Assembly: GCA_024681875.1 (NCBI GenBank)
Contig: JAILAA010000149.1
Coordinates: 1 to 28,899 of the forward strand
Length of the DNA: 28,899 nt
Source: Prevotella sp.
Lineage (GTDB): Bacteria; Bacteroidota; Bacteroidia; Bacteroidales; Bacteroidaceae
Direction of reading: 5' to 3'
Shown: positions 1-8,524 of the stretch, one piece after another
How positions within the stretch are numbered: the stretch's first letter is position 1
Layout of the letters: every line of letters starts with the position of its first letter
Made by a program: the position numbers and the translations under genes
The notes under the pieces: generated by a model
The model's database searches: none
What the model saw: only the letters and a program-made list of their open reading frames with translations
What the model was told of the DNA's origin: nothing

Positions 1-3
1 GAA

Positions 4-76
4 GCACCCGTAGCTCAGTTGGTAGAGCACCTGACTCTTAATCAGGGTGTCCAGGGTTCGAGCCCCTGCGGGTGTA
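4..76 (+). tRNA. tRNA-Lys (anticodon CTT)
   Basis: A full cloverleaf can be folded. The acceptor stem pairs 4-10 with 69-75 (one G-T wobble at the first pair), with A76 as discriminator. The anticodon stem is 30-34 with 42-46 and the loop reads CTCTTAA, giving anticodon CTT at 37-39, which decodes AAG (Lys). The T arm pairs 52-56 with 64-68 around a TTCGAGC loop. CCA is not encoded. It is followed by its own terminator, so it is probably transcribed apart from manC. Confidence 0.96.
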
Positions 77-86
77 CAGAGAAAGA

Positions 87-117
87 GAATGTGTCGCATG
101 GGATACATTCTTTTTTT
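87..117 (+). terminator. Intrinsic terminator after tRNA-Lys
   Basis: A 9-bp stem (87-95 pairs with 102-110, one G-T pair) with a 6-nt loop is followed at once by seven T residues (111-117). It sits between the tRNA and manC. No good TAnnTTTG element is visible between it and the manC start, so the manC promoter is unclear; read-through is possible. Confidence 0.75.
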
Positions 118-135
118 AATTAAAGAGATAAGACC

Positions 136-1200
136 ATGGGTAGAATAAACAATCATCTTGTCATTATGGCCGGTGGCGTGGGCAGCCGTTTTTGGCCTAT
201 GAGCACCGAGGAGCGCCCCAAGCAGTTTATTGACGTGCTGGGCTCAGGCCGCACGCTGCTGCAGTTAACTGTAGAGCGCTTTGGCCAGTTGGTGCCTGCC
301 GAGAATGTGTGGGTGGTGACCAATGCGAAATACGCCGACATCGTCTGCGAACAACTGCCCGACATGCCTCGCCAGAATATTCTCTGCGAGCCTTGCCGCA
401 GAAACACGGCGCCCTGTATCGCTTACGTCAGTTGGCGTATCAAGTCGAGAGACCCCAAGGCCAATATCGTAGTGACGCCCAGCGACCACATCGTGACTAA
501 CGTGCAGGAGTTCCAGCGCGTCATCAGCGAGTGTATGGCTTTCACACAGGACAGTGATGCCATTGTCACCCTCGGCATGAAGCCCACACGCCCTGAGACG
601 GGCTATGGCTATATCCAGGCTGACCTCGCTTCGCCGTCATTACGCATGGGCAAACAGATATTCCGTGTTGACTCTTTCCGCGAAAAGCCTGACCTGCAGA
701 CAGCCGAACAGTATATCAAGAAGAACAACTATTTCTGGAACGCCGGCATCTTCATTTGGAACGTGTCGACCATCGTCAACGCCTTCCGTGTCTATCAGCC
801 TCGCATGGCTAAGATCTTCGAGGCGCTGCTGCCTGTCTATGGCACGCCAGAGGAGCAACAAGTCATCAACGAGCAGTTCCCCAAGTGCGAGAACATCTCC
901 GTCGACTATGCCATCATGGAGAAAGCCGAGGAAATTTTCGTCTGTCCTGCCGACTTCGGCTGGAGCGACCTTGGCACATGGGGCTCGCTGCTGACTCAGT
1001 CGAAGCGCGACCTTTACGGCAACGCCCTTATCGGTGAGAACATCTCCCTCTTCGAGAGCCGTGGCTGCATTGTTCACACCACGCAGGAAAAGAAAGTGGT
1101 TATCCAGGGTCTCGACGGCTACATCGTGGCCGAGAACGACGATACATTATTAATATGCAAGCTCTCGGAAGAGCAGCGCATCAAACAGTTCAGCGAATGA
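136..1200 (+). CDS. manC: Mannose-1-phosphate guanylyltransferase
   Basis: Cytosolic enzyme that makes GDP-mannose from GTP and mannose-1-phosphate. The N-terminus carries the nucleotidyltransferase signature [19 protein letters not shown] (residues about 13-31), followed by the family motifs TPSDH and FREKP, and [12 protein letters not shown] near residue 275. At 354 aa it is the short monofunctional form, without the C-terminal phosphomannose isomerase domain of bifunctional ManC/AlgA. The ATG at 136 is preceded by a purine-rich AAAGAGA stretch. Its stop overlaps the gmd start (ATGA), so the two are translationally coupled. Together with gmd and fcl it supplies GDP-L-fucose for surface glycans or glycoproteins. 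No glycosyltransferase lies nearby to show the final use. Confidence 0.93.
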   Translation: MGRINNHLVIMAGGVGSRFWPMSTEERPKQFIDVLGSGRTLLQLTVERFGQLVPAENVWVVTNAKYADIVCEQLPDMPRQNILCEPCRRNTAPCIAYVSWRIKSRDPKANIVVTPSDHIVTNVQEFQRVISECMAFTQDSDAIVTLGMKPTRPETGYGYIQADLASPSLRMGKQIFRVDSFREKPDLQTAEQYIKKNNYFWNAGIFIWNVSTIVNAFRVYQPRMAKIFEALLPVYGTPEEQQVINEQFPKCENISVDYAIMEKAEEIFVCPADFGWSDLGTWGSLLTQSKRDLYGNALIGENISLFESRGCIVHTTQEKKVVIQGLDGYIVAENDDTLLICKLSEEQRIKQFSE

Positions 1201-2279
1201 AAAATATTGCACTTATCACAGGCATCACGGGCCAGGACGGCTCATTCCTTGCAGAATTTTTAATAGAGAAAGGCTACGAGGTGCACGGCCTGATGCGCCG
1301 CTCGTCGTCGTTTAACACAGGTCGCATCGAGCACCTATACCTCGACGAATGGGTACGTGACATGAAGAAGAAGCGACTCGTCAACCTGCATTACGCAGAC
1401 ATGACCGACTCGTCGTCGCTCATCCGCATCATCAGCGAGGTACGTCCCACCGAAATCTACAACCTGGCTGCACAAAGCCATGTGAAGGTGAGCTTTGAGG
1501 TGCCGGAATACACTGCCGACACCGATGCCAACGGCGTATTGCGCCTGCTGGAGGCCGTGCGCATCTGCGGGCTGACGAACAGCTGCCGCATCTATCAGGC
1601 ATCGACCAGCGAGCTGTATGGCAAGGTGCAGGAGGTGCCGCAAAGCGAGACGACGCCGTTCTATCCGCGCTCGCCCTATGCCGTGGCCAAGCTCTACGGC
1701 TTCTGGATTATGAAGAACTACCGTGAATCCTACGGCATGTATTGCTGCAATGGCATTCTTTTCAACCACGAGAGCGAGCGCCGCGGTGAGACCTTTGTCA
1801 CCAGAAAGATTACCCTGGCCGCTGCACGCATCGCACAGGGCTATCAAGACAAGCTCTATTTGGGCAACCTCAACTCTCTGCGCGACTGGGGCTACGCCAA
1901 GGACTACATTGAGTGCATGTGGCTTATCCTGCAGCAGCCGGAGCCCGACGATTTTGTCATCGCTACCGGCGAGTACCACACCGTGAGGGAGTTCTGCACC
2001 CTGGCTTTCCATGAAGTGGGCATCGAGCTGGAGTGGCGCGGCGACGGCGTAGACGAGAAAGGCTACGACAAGCAGACGGGCAAAGCTGTTGTAGAGGTAG
2101 ACCCGAAGTATTTCCGCCCCGCCGAGGTAGACCAGCTTTTAGGCAATCCCGCAAAGGCCAAGGCAAAGCTGGGGTGGAATCCTCACAAAACCAGCTTTGA
2201 AGACTTGGTGAAACTGATGGTAAGGCACGACATGAAGTTTGTGAAGAAGCTGTTCCTCAGAGCACACATGGAGGAATAG
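1197..2279 (+). CDS. gmd: GDP-mannose 4,6-dehydratase
   Basis: NAD(P)-dependent short-chain dehydratase converting GDP-mannose to GDP-4-keto-6-deoxymannose, the first committed step to GDP-L-fucose. The Rossmann motif [15 protein letters not shown] is at the N-terminus, the catalytic pair of the YxxxK motif is Y161/K165 (SPYAVAK), and the family motif [17 protein letters not shown] follows. Length is 360 aa, normal for Gmd. The ATG at 1197 was chosen because it overlaps the manC stop as ATGA and the protein then begins [12 protein letters not shown]. An upstream in-frame ATG at 1155 would add 14 residues encoded inside manC and is unlikely. Confidence 0.95.
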   Translation: MKNIALITGITGQDGSFLAEFLIEKGYEVHGLMRRSSSFNTGRIEHLYLDEWVRDMKKKRLVNLHYADMTDSSSLIRIISEVRPTEIYNLAAQSHVKVSFEVPEYTADTDANGVLRLLEAVRICGLTNSCRIYQASTSELYGKVQEVPQSETTPFYPRSPYAVAKLYGFWIMKNYRESYGMYCCNGILFNHESERRGETFVTRKITLAAARIAQGYQDKLYLGNLNSLRDWGYAKDYIECMWLILQQPEPDDFVIATGEYHTVREFCTLAFHEVGIELEWRGDGVDEKGYDKQTGKAVVEVDPKYFRPAEVDQLLGNPAKAKAKLGWNPHKTSFEDLVKLMVRHDMKFVKKLFLRAHMEE

Positions 2280-2281
2280 TT

Positions 2282-2310
2282 GAGAGTTTAGAGATTAGAG
2301 ATTAGAGTTA
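2282..2310 (+). repeat. Short purine-rich tandem repeat before the fcl start
   Basis: Heptamer GAGATTA occurs twice (2291-2297, 2298-2304), flanked by the related GAGAGTTTA (2282-2290) and GAGTTA (2305-2310). The last A is the first base of the fcl ATG. It fills nearly the whole gmd-fcl gap. It may supply the ribosome binding region or be a slippage-prone spacer. Confidence 0.6.
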
Positions 2311-3479
2311 TGCTCGACAGAAATAGTAAGATATACGTGGCAGGCCACCGCGGCTTAGTGGGGTCGGCCATTTGGAACAATTTGCTACAGCGCGGCTACT
2401 CCAACCTTGTCGGGCGCACCCATCAGGAGCTGGATTTGACCGACCAGCAGGCAGTCAGGAAGTTTTTTGACGAGGAGCAGCCCGACGCCGTTGTGCTGGC
2501 AGCAGCCTTCGTAGGCGGCATCATGGCCAACTCGCTCTACCGTGCCGACTTCATCATGCAGAACATGAAGATGCAGTGCAACGTCATCAGCGAAGCCTAC
2601 GCCCACCGTGTGAAGAAGCTGCTCTTTCTTGGCTCCACCTGCATCTATCCGAAGAACGCGCCACAGCCCATGAAAGAAGACTGCCTGCTCACCTCGCCCC
2701 TGGAGTACACCAACGAGGAATACGCCATTGCAAAGATAGCTGGCCTGAAGATGTGTGAGAGCTACAACCTGCAATACGGCACGAACTACATCGCCGTGAT
2801 GCCTACCAACCTCTACGGCCCCAACGACAACTTCCATTTGGAGAACTCCCACGTCATGCCAGCCATGATACGCAAGGTCTATCTGGCCAAGCTGCTCAAC
2901 GACCAGAACTGGCGCTACATCCGTCGCGATCTCGACACCCGTCCCGTGGAGGGCATCAGCGGCCTCAACCGCGATGAAGAAATCATGCAGGTGCTGTCCA
3001 AATATGGCATCTGGCCCAATCGCGTGGTACTCTGGGGCACAGGAGCCCCATTGCGCGAGTTCCTCTGGAGCGAGGACATGGCCGACGCCTCAGTACATGT
3101 CCTGCTGAACGTAGACTTCAGCGACATCATCGGCATCGAGAAATATTCCTCGGTGCACTACGGCACGAAGGCCGACGGCAGCGTAGACCGCAACCATAGC
3201 CAGGGCCGTGGCGGCGCCATCCCTGCCCTGGGCGAGATTCGCAACTGCCACATCAATGTGGGGACGGGCAAGGAGCTTACCATCCGCCAGTTGTCCGAGT
3301 TGGTAGTAAAGACTGTAGGCTTCGAAGGAACTGTGGAGTTTGACACCAGCAAGCCCGACGGCACCATGCGCAAGCTCATTGACGTCAGCAAGTTACATTC
3401 CTTGGGTTGGACGCACAAGGTGGAGATAGAAGAGGGTGTAGAACGTCTCTTCCAGTGGTACACCGACAGCATCGCATAG
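2310..3479 (+). CDS. fcl: GDP-L-fucose synthase
   Basis: Epimerase/reductase that turns GDP-4-keto-6-deoxymannose into GDP-L-fucose, completing the pathway begun by manC and gmd just upstream. It has the NADP-binding GHRGLVGSAI motif at residues about 12-21, the catalytic GSTCIYP serine segment, and Y138/K142 of YxxxK (YAIAK). At 389 aa it is longer than the roughly 320-aa enterobacterial enzyme: extra segments lie before VVLWGTGAPLREFLW (about residues 195-240) and after the DMADASVHVLLN helix (about 270-315). I believe such insertions are common in Bacteroidales homologues. The gap to gmd is 30 bp and filled with short repeats. Confidence 0.93.
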   Translation: MLDRNSKIYVAGHRGLVGSAIWNNLLQRGYSNLVGRTHQELDLTDQQAVRKFFDEEQPDAVVLAAAFVGGIMANSLYRADFIMQNMKMQCNVISEAYAHRVKKLLFLGSTCIYPKNAPQPMKEDCLLTSPLEYTNEEYAIAKIAGLKMCESYNLQYGTNYIAVMPTNLYGPNDNFHLENSHVMPAMIRKVYLAKLLNDQNWRYIRRDLDTRPVEGISGLNRDEEIMQVLSKYGIWPNRVVLWGTGAPLREFLWSEDMADASVHVLLNVDFSDIIGIEKYSSVHYGTKADGSVDRNHSQGRGGAIPALGEIRNCHINVGTGKELTIRQLSELVVKTVGFEGTVEFDTSKPDGTMRKLIDVSKLHSLGWTHKVEIEEGVERLFQWYTDSIA

Positions 3480-3509
3480 CGCAGCAGCTGAAAATCCCTA
3501 TAAATATGG

Positions 3510-3541
3510 ATTGCAGGCACGGAGATTTTGTGCTACCTTTG
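3510..3541 (+). promoter_or_regulatory. Bacteroidetes-type promoter of the TonB-dependent receptor gene
   Basis: The -7 element TACCTTTG is at 3534-3541 (consensus TAnnTTTG). A weak -33 element ATTG lies at 3510-3513, 20 bp upstream. It falls after the fcl stop and ahead of the ATG at 3562, which gives the receptor gene its own start of transcription and argues against the longer TTG-initiated frame from 3511. The implied leader is very short, about 15 nt. Confidence 0.6.
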
Positions 3542-3561
3542 CACAAAATTTTCATGCCTTT

Positions 3562-5952
3562 ATGATGTTACAGACTAAGATTATTTTTGCCTTGATGACT
3601 ATGGCTCCAGTTGCAGCCATAGCCGACGTTACTCCTGCGAAAACCCTTGTCAATGACAGCTCGCGTGTAGTAGATCTCGACGAGGTGGTCGTTGTGGCGC
3701 AGCCCAAGGACCTGCACCTGCTGCGCCAACAGCCCATGAGCAGCACGCTTTTCTCATCGACAGAACTGAAGATGCTGAATGTGCGCGACCTGCGCGACGC
3801 TTCACAGTTCGTACCCTCGTTCACGATGCCTGTCTATGGCTCGCGCTATACATCTTCTATGTATGTACGCGGCATCGGTTCACGTATTAACAGTCCTGCC
3901 GTGGGCCTCTATATCGATAATATTCCCGTTGTGAACAAGTCGATGCTGAACTTCCACGCCTATGAGCTGAGCCGCATCGACGTGTTGCGTGGCCCGCAGG
4001 GAACACTCTACGGCCAGAATGCTGAGGGCGGACTGGTGCGTATGTACACCCGCTCTCCGCTGACTTACCAGGGCACCGATGTCAACCTCTCCTTTGGTAC
4101 GGGCCTCTACCGCAAGGCCGAAGTGGCTCACTATCAGAAGGTGAGTGAGCAGCTGGGCTTCTCGCTGGCAGGCTTCTATCAGGGCCAGCAGGGCTTCTTC
4201 GACAACAGTACCACTGGCGACCATGCCGACAAGATGGACGAGGCTGGCGGACGCATCCGCCTGCAGTGGCAGCCTACCGACCGTTTGCAGCTCGACCTTC
4301 AGTCGGACTATCAGTACACCAAGCAGAACGGCTTTGCGTACGGTGAGATGAGCCTGACCGACGGCACCACCCTCGACCCCTACAGCAACCGGCAGGGCGA
4401 CTACAAGCGTCACATGCTGACAACAGGCTTGGCGCTGAACTATCGTGCCGACTGGGCCGATGTGAACTATACCGCTTCGTGGCAGTATCTGAACGACGAT
4501 ATGCTGATGGACATCGACTATCGCCCCGAGGACTATATGCACCTGGAGCAGGAGCAGTTGCAGAATGCCCTGACGCAGGAGTTGACACTGAAAGGCCGTA
4601 ACACCGGCATCTGGCATTGGACCGCAGGCGCCTTCTTCTCCTATCAGGCGCTGAAGACCATCGCCCCCGTCTATTTCGACAGCGAAATGAACAACTACCT
4701 CTCGCAGATGATACAGGACTATGCCTACTACGGCATGTTGAACTCGATGGCAAAGCGTATGGGCGAACAGGCTGCTGCCGCCATGATTGAGCGGGCTGGC
4801 GGCTGCCATATCCGTCTCGACATGGAGACCATTCCCGGGCATTTCCGCACACCGCAGAGCAACTTGGGCATCTTCCACCAGTCAGACTTCGACCTCACCG
4901 ACCGACTCACCGCTACCCTCGGCCTGCGCTACGACCATTCGCACACTTCCATCGACTATTTCACCAAGGGCGTCATGCATCTTGACGAAAACGTGATGGG
5001 CACGCAGGTAAAGGCCGACGTCGTCTCACAGCTGCAGCGGGAGGAGAAAGCCAACTTCAACCAGTGGCTGCCTAAGCTGGGACTGACCTACCGCATCGAC
5101 GGAGAGGGCAGCAACGTCTATGCACTGGTGGCGAAAGGATATCGTGCCGGCGGTTTCAACATTCAGATGTTCAGCGACATCCTGCAGACCGAGCTGCAGG
5201 GCGTGGCTCAGACGGCCCGTGGCGAAATGGAGATAGAGCATAGCGACGCCGTTTATCAGAATATGCGTGAGACCATCAGCTTCAAGCCTGAAGAGAGCTG
5301 GAACTATGAGTTTGGCACTCACCTGAATCTTTTTGACTCCAAGCTGCAACTCGACCTTGCTGGCTACTATATGCAGATTCGCAACCAGCAGCTTTCAGTA
5401 ATGACTGGCAACTATGGTTTTGGCCGTGCGATGGTGAACGCTGGTAAAAGCTATAGCTGTGGCGTAGAGGCATCGTTGCATGGCAGCGCCTTCGACGACC
5501 ATCTGTCGTGGGGATTGAACTACGGCTATACCCATGCTGCCTTTAAGGAATATTCCGACAGTATCACGGGTGAGAGCGGACAGCTGGAGGAAATAAGCTA
5601 TAACAAGAAGCGCGTCCCCTTCGTGCCGGAGCACACGGTGGCTGCTCATGCCGACTATCGCATTGACTTCGGCGGTGCCATGAAATCGCTCACTTTCGGC
5701 GCCAATGTCTCTATGCGCGGAAAGACTTATTGGGACAATGCCAACCTCTATGCACAAGACCTGTACACCGTGCTGGGTGCACATGTCGATGCCGACTTCG
5801 ATTTATTTACTGTGAGCCTGTGGGGACGTAACCTGACCAACACTAAACACAATACCTTTGCAACTGAAAGCCCTATGGCTGGCACACTGAAGTATTTTGC
5901 CCAGCAGGGAAACCCACTTCAGGTCGGTCTTGACCTTCGGTTACACTTCTAA
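3562..5952 (+). CDS. TonB-dependent outer-membrane receptor
   Basis: Outer-membrane beta-barrel importer powered by TonB-ExbBD, 796 aa from the ATG at 3562. The signal peptide is in residues 1-22 (MMLQTKIIFALMTMAPVAAIA). The mature N-terminus has a TonB-box-like stretch (LDEVVVVAQ), then the plug domain with RIDVLRGPQGTLYGQNAEGG, characteristic of siderophore/vitamin-type receptors. The barrel ends with a terminal F (GLDLRLHF). There is no carboxypeptidase-like N-terminal extension and no SusD partner, so it is not a SusC-type glycan importer. The ligand cannot be read from the sequence. The start was chosen from the promoter at 3510-3541 and the signal peptide. Terminator at 5972-5999. Confidence 0.9.
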   Translation: MMLQTKIIFALMTMAPVAAIADVTPAKTLVNDSSRVVDLDEVVVVAQPKDLHLLRQQPMSSTLFSSTELKMLNVRDLRDASQFVPSFTMPVYGSRYTSSMYVRGIGSRINSPAVGLYIDNIPVVNKSMLNFHAYELSRIDVLRGPQGTLYGQNAEGGLVRMYTRSPLTYQGTDVNLSFGTGLYRKAEVAHYQKVSEQLGFSLAGFYQGQQGFFDNSTTGDHADKMDEAGGRIRLQWQPTDRLQLDLQSDYQYTKQNGFAYGEMSLTDGTTLDPYSNRQGDYKRHMLTTGLALNYRADWADVNYTASWQYLNDDMLMDIDYRPEDYMHLEQEQLQNALTQELTLKGRNTGIWHWTAGAFFSYQALKTIAPVYFDSEMNNYLSQMIQDYAYYGMLNSMAKRMGEQAAAAMIERAGGCHIRLDMETIPGHFRTPQSNLGIFHQSDFDLTDRLTATLGLRYDHSHTSIDYFTKGVMHLDENVMGTQVKADVVSQLQREEKANFNQWLPKLGLTYRIDGEGSNVYALVAKGYRAGGFNIQMFSDILQTELQGVAQTARGEMEIEHSDAVYQNMRETISFKPEESWNYEFGTHLNLFDSKLQLDLAGYYMQIRNQQLSVMTGNYGFGRAMVNAGKSYSCGVEASLHGSAFDDHLSWGLNYGYTHAAFKEYSDSITGESGQLEEISYNKKRVPFVPEHTVAAHADYRIDFGGAMKSLTFGANVSMRGKTYWDNANLYAQDLYTVLGAHVDADFDLFTVSLWGRNLTNTKHNTFATESPMAGTLKYFAQQGNPLQVGLDLRLHF

Positions 5953-5971
5953 GATGGATAAGATGGATACT

Positions 5972-5999
5972 AAAAAAGCCCCCGCTCGGGGGCTTTTTT
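5972..5999. terminator. Bidirectional intrinsic terminator
   Basis: Six A residues, stem GCCCCC (5978-5983), loop GCTC, stem GGGGGC (5988-5993), then six T residues (5994-5999). The structure is symmetrical, so it can end the receptor transcript from the left and the five-gene minus-strand unit from the right. Confidence 0.92.
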
Positions 6000-6004
6000 G
6001 CTAT

Positions 6005-7114
6005 CTAAGCAATGATCAATGATGCCATATCGTCCTGACGGGCCTTTACACACTGGAAATAGCGGAGCTGATTGCGGGTGCGGACGAGGTTGTGGTCAGG
6101 ATAGGATGTTTTGTAATAGACGTCGCCATTGAGATAGTCGGCCAGGAAACGCACGGCCTGCATCATGGGGAAGAGCGCCACTGCGAAGGGCAGGTGCTCT
6201 GTCTCCACGGGGGTGAGGAAGCTGCGGGCTGACTCCAGATAGCCGCGCGTGAAGGCCTCGTAGATGTCCCAGCGGAAGGCGATGCGCTCGTATTCGGGCG
6301 AGTCTTCAGCGACGGTGTTAGCGGCGGTGCGAAGGAAGTCGCCATAGTCGGAGAAGATGTAGGAGGGCATGACGGTATCAAGGTCGATGACGCACAGCAC
6401 TGACGTGCCCTTCTCTCCTGCATCACCATCGGCATCGAAAAGCATGTTGTTCACCTTCGTATCGCAATGGCAGATGCGCTTGGGCAGCAGGCCCTCGCGA
6501 TGGAGGCGCTCGGCCTGGCACATCTCGTCGGCATACTGATCTATCATGGCCAACTCTTCCCTGACTGTGTCCACGCGCCCGGCAGCATTACGACTGACGG
6601 CCTCGCGCAGCTGACGCAGACGCAACTCCATGTTGTGGAAGTCGGGAATGGTCTCGCCCAGCTTCTCGGGTAGGTCGGTGAGTTGCTGCTCAAAATGGCC
6701 GAAGGCGCGACCGGCATCGTATGAAGTAGCGGGCGTAACCTCGCTCAATGTCATCGAGTTGGGGATGAACACCGACACACGCCAGTAGCTCTGACCGTCG
6801 AAGTGATAGGTCTTCCCATCGGCTGCGCGGGTGCTTACAAACTGCATCACGTGGCGACGGATGTCTGTGCATCCTTCGGCCTCGAGTTTTTGACGCAGAT
6901 GCCGGGTTACTGCCTCGATGTTATGCTGCAGCATGTCGACATCGGTGAAGATGGCGTGGTTGATGCGCTGCAGCACGTAGTCGGGGGCTTCGGCCTCGGC
7001 TGTTGTCACCAGGAAGGTGTCGTTGATGAGTCCGCTGCCTAAGGGCTTCACTTCCTGTACTGTGCCCTCCAGCCTGAACTGGCGGATGATGTCAAACAAT
7101 TCTTCTCTGTTCAT
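6005..7114 (-). CDS. NahK-like N-acetylhexosamine 1-kinase (APH fold)
   Basis: Aminoglycoside-phosphotransferase/choline-kinase fold protein, 369 aa. The catalytic loop reads HCDTKVNN around residues 214-221 (Brenner-type HxDxxxxN), and the metal-binding acidic motif is in VIDLDTVMPSYIFSDYGD about 25 residues later. The C-terminal segment RFLADYLNGDVYYKTSYP and the following HNLVRTRNQ closely match what I remember of bifidobacterial NahK, which phosphorylates GlcNAc/GalNAc at C1. Its start overlaps the stop of the GH109 gene (ATGA), so they are coupled: GH109 frees GalNAc and this kinase could make GalNAc-1-phosphate. The exact substrate is inference; another sugar or small hydroxyl compound is possible. 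Confidence 0.82.
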   Translation of the reverse strand: MNREELFDIIRQFRLEGTVQEVKPLGSGLINDTFLVTTAEAEAPDYVLQRINHAIFTDVDMLQHNIEAVTRHLRQKLEAEGCTDIRRHVMQFVSTRAADGKTYHFDGQSYWRVSVFIPNSMTLSEVTPATSYDAGRAFGHFEQQLTDLPEKLGETIPDFHNMELRLRQLREAVSRNAAGRVDTVREELAMIDQYADEMCQAERLHREGLLPKRICHCDTKVNNMLFDADGDAGEKGTSVLCVIDLDTVMPSYIFSDYGDFLRTAANTVAEDSPEYERIAFRWDIYEAFTRGYLESARSFLTPVETEHLPFAVALFPMMQAVRFLADYLNGDVYYKTSYPDHNLVRTRNQLRYFQCVKARQDDMASLIIA

Positions 7115-8493
7115 TTCTTGAAAGCATAACGGAAGCCGTCGATGCGGTTCCAGGCACCACGTGTGAAATCAGGAACGGTAACAGGAGCGGAGTTGTTCTC
7201 CATAGAGATGCGCGACAGTTCGCCGAGACAGCACCATTCGGCCATGTCGTAGACGTCCATGTCGAGGGGCAGGCCGTTGCGCAAGCAGTAGATGAGGCGG
7301 TAGTCCATGATGAAGTCCATGCCGCCATGTCCGCCCACTTTCTTGGCTGTTTCCTCCAGCTCCTTGACGAAGGTGGGCAGGTATTTGTGCAGCATCTGCT
7401 GACAGGCTTCTGCGGGCAGGGGTGAGTGGGCGTCGAGGTTTTCGTGGTTGGGCACATCGTCATTGCTGAGCTTGTCTTGACGGAAGAGGAGCTGGTTGAC
7501 GGGGTACTTGCTGGCGTATCCGTCGCTTCCCACTACTTGGAACATGCGGTTATATGGCTGCGGCGTCAGCACGTTGTGCTGAATGAGTATGGTCTTGCCC
7601 TTGTGGGTGCGAATGAGGGTGGACGACTGGTCGCCGTTCTGGAAGTCGGGGCAGTCGTTGCCGGTGAGTCTCTTCATCACCTTGGGGCCGTTGCAGGGCT
7701 TGGTGTCCATGGCCACGAGGTATTCCATGCGGTCGCCGCGGTGGATGTTCAGCACCTGGCAGTCGGGGCCTATGCCGTGGGTGGGGTAGACGTCGCCGCG
7801 ATGCTTGGCGTTGAAGTCCAGACGCCAGTTGTTCCAGTAGGCCGACCAGAAGTCGTCGAGGTTATGGATGTAGGCTCCCTCTACGTGGAGCACCTCGCCG
7901 AAGAGGCCCTGCTGGGCCATGTTCAACGCAGCCAGCTCAAAGAAGTCGTAGACGCAGTTCTCGAGCATCATGCAGTGCTTGCGTGTGCGCTCGGAGGTAT
8001 TGATGAGCTGCCATATCTCCTCTAAGTTCGTTGCAGCGGGCACCTCGATGGCTACGTGCTTACCGTGCTCCATGGCATAGAGGGCGAGGGGTACGTGGTG
8101 CACCCAGTCGGTAGCGATGTAGATGAGGTCGATGTCGTTGCGCTCACACATTTTCTTATAGGCTTCGGTGGAGCCGCTGTAGGCGGTGGCACGGGGTCGG
8201 CCGTGTTTCTCCAGCAGTTTCTGGCAGGCTTCCACGCGGTCGGCCTCTACGTCACAGAGTCCTTTCACATCGGTGCCTTCTATCTGGGCGAATCGCTCCA
8301 CGGCTCCGGGGCCGCGCATTCCCAAGCCGATAAAGCCCACGCGCACTACTTTCAATGGCGGGGCGGTGAGGCCGATGACGTCCTGCTGTCCGGCGGGACG
8401 CTCTGGCACTGTGATTTGCAACGGCTGCACTTGTTGTGCAGAAACACTCAGGGCGAGAATGGCCCCGAAAATAACGGTTAGTATTTTTTTCAT
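7111..8493 (-). CDS. GH109 alpha-N-acetylgalactosaminidase (Gfo/Idh/MocA fold)
   Basis: Exported NAD-dependent glycosidase of family GH109, which cleaves terminal alpha-GalNAc by an oxidation-elimination route. The 460-aa protein starts with a Sec signal peptide (MKKILTVIFGAILALSVSAQ), followed by the dinucleotide-binding motif VGFIGLGMRGPG near residue 52. Diagnostic blocks are YIATDWVHH, HGKHVAIEVPAATN, ENCVYDFFE, and the C-terminal KKVGGHGGMDFIMDYR with LRNGLPLDMDVYD. All match GH109 proteins of Bacteroides rather than generic sugar dehydrogenases. It lies 31 bp after nadC with no promoter between, and overlaps the NahK-like kinase gene by 4 bp. Likely target is mucin or other host glycan GalNAc. 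Confidence 0.9.
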   Translation of the reverse strand: MKKILTVIFGAILALSVSAQQVQPLQITVPERPAGQQDVIGLTAPPLKVVRVGFIGLGMRGPGAVERFAQIEGTDVKGLCDVEADRVEACQKLLEKHGRPRATAYSGSTEAYKKMCERNDIDLIYIATDWVHHVPLALYAMEHGKHVAIEVPAATNLEEIWQLINTSERTRKHCMMLENCVYDFFELAALNMAQQGLFGEVLHVEGAYIHNLDDFWSAYWNNWRLDFNAKHRGDVYPTHGIGPDCQVLNIHRGDRMEYLVAMDTKPCNGPKVMKRLTGNDCPDFQNGDQSSTLIRTHKGKTILIQHNVLTPQPYNRMFQVVGSDGYASKYPVNQLLFRQDKLSNDDVPNHENLDAHSPLPAEACQQMLHKYLPTFVKELEETAKKVGGHGGMDFIMDYRLIYCLRNGLPLDMDVYDMAEWCCLGELSRISMENNSAPVTVPDFTRGAWNRIDGFRYAFKK

Positions 8494-8524
8494 AGTTGTC
8501 AGGTGTTATTAGAATAGATGAATA

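Noticed and set aside
4..76. tRNA-Lys as an integration site for a mobile element
   Set aside because: No integrase and no direct repeat of the tRNA 3' end was noticed in the window; the genes downstream are housekeeping nucleotide-sugar genes.
3511..3561. N-terminal extension of the TonB-dependent receptor from a TTG codon
   Set aside because: It would be translated from the promoter region and would hide the signal peptide that begins at 3562.
3880..4878. 332-codon minus-strand open frame across the TonB-dependent receptor gene
   Set aside because: Antisense shadow of a strongly supported receptor gene in GC-rich coding sequence; His/Val-rich translation with no domain or signal.
7111..8493. 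Plain Gfo/Idh/MocA sugar dehydrogenase
   Set aside because: Signal peptide and the TDWVHH, ENCVYDFFE and GGHGGMDFIMDYR blocks fit GH109 better.
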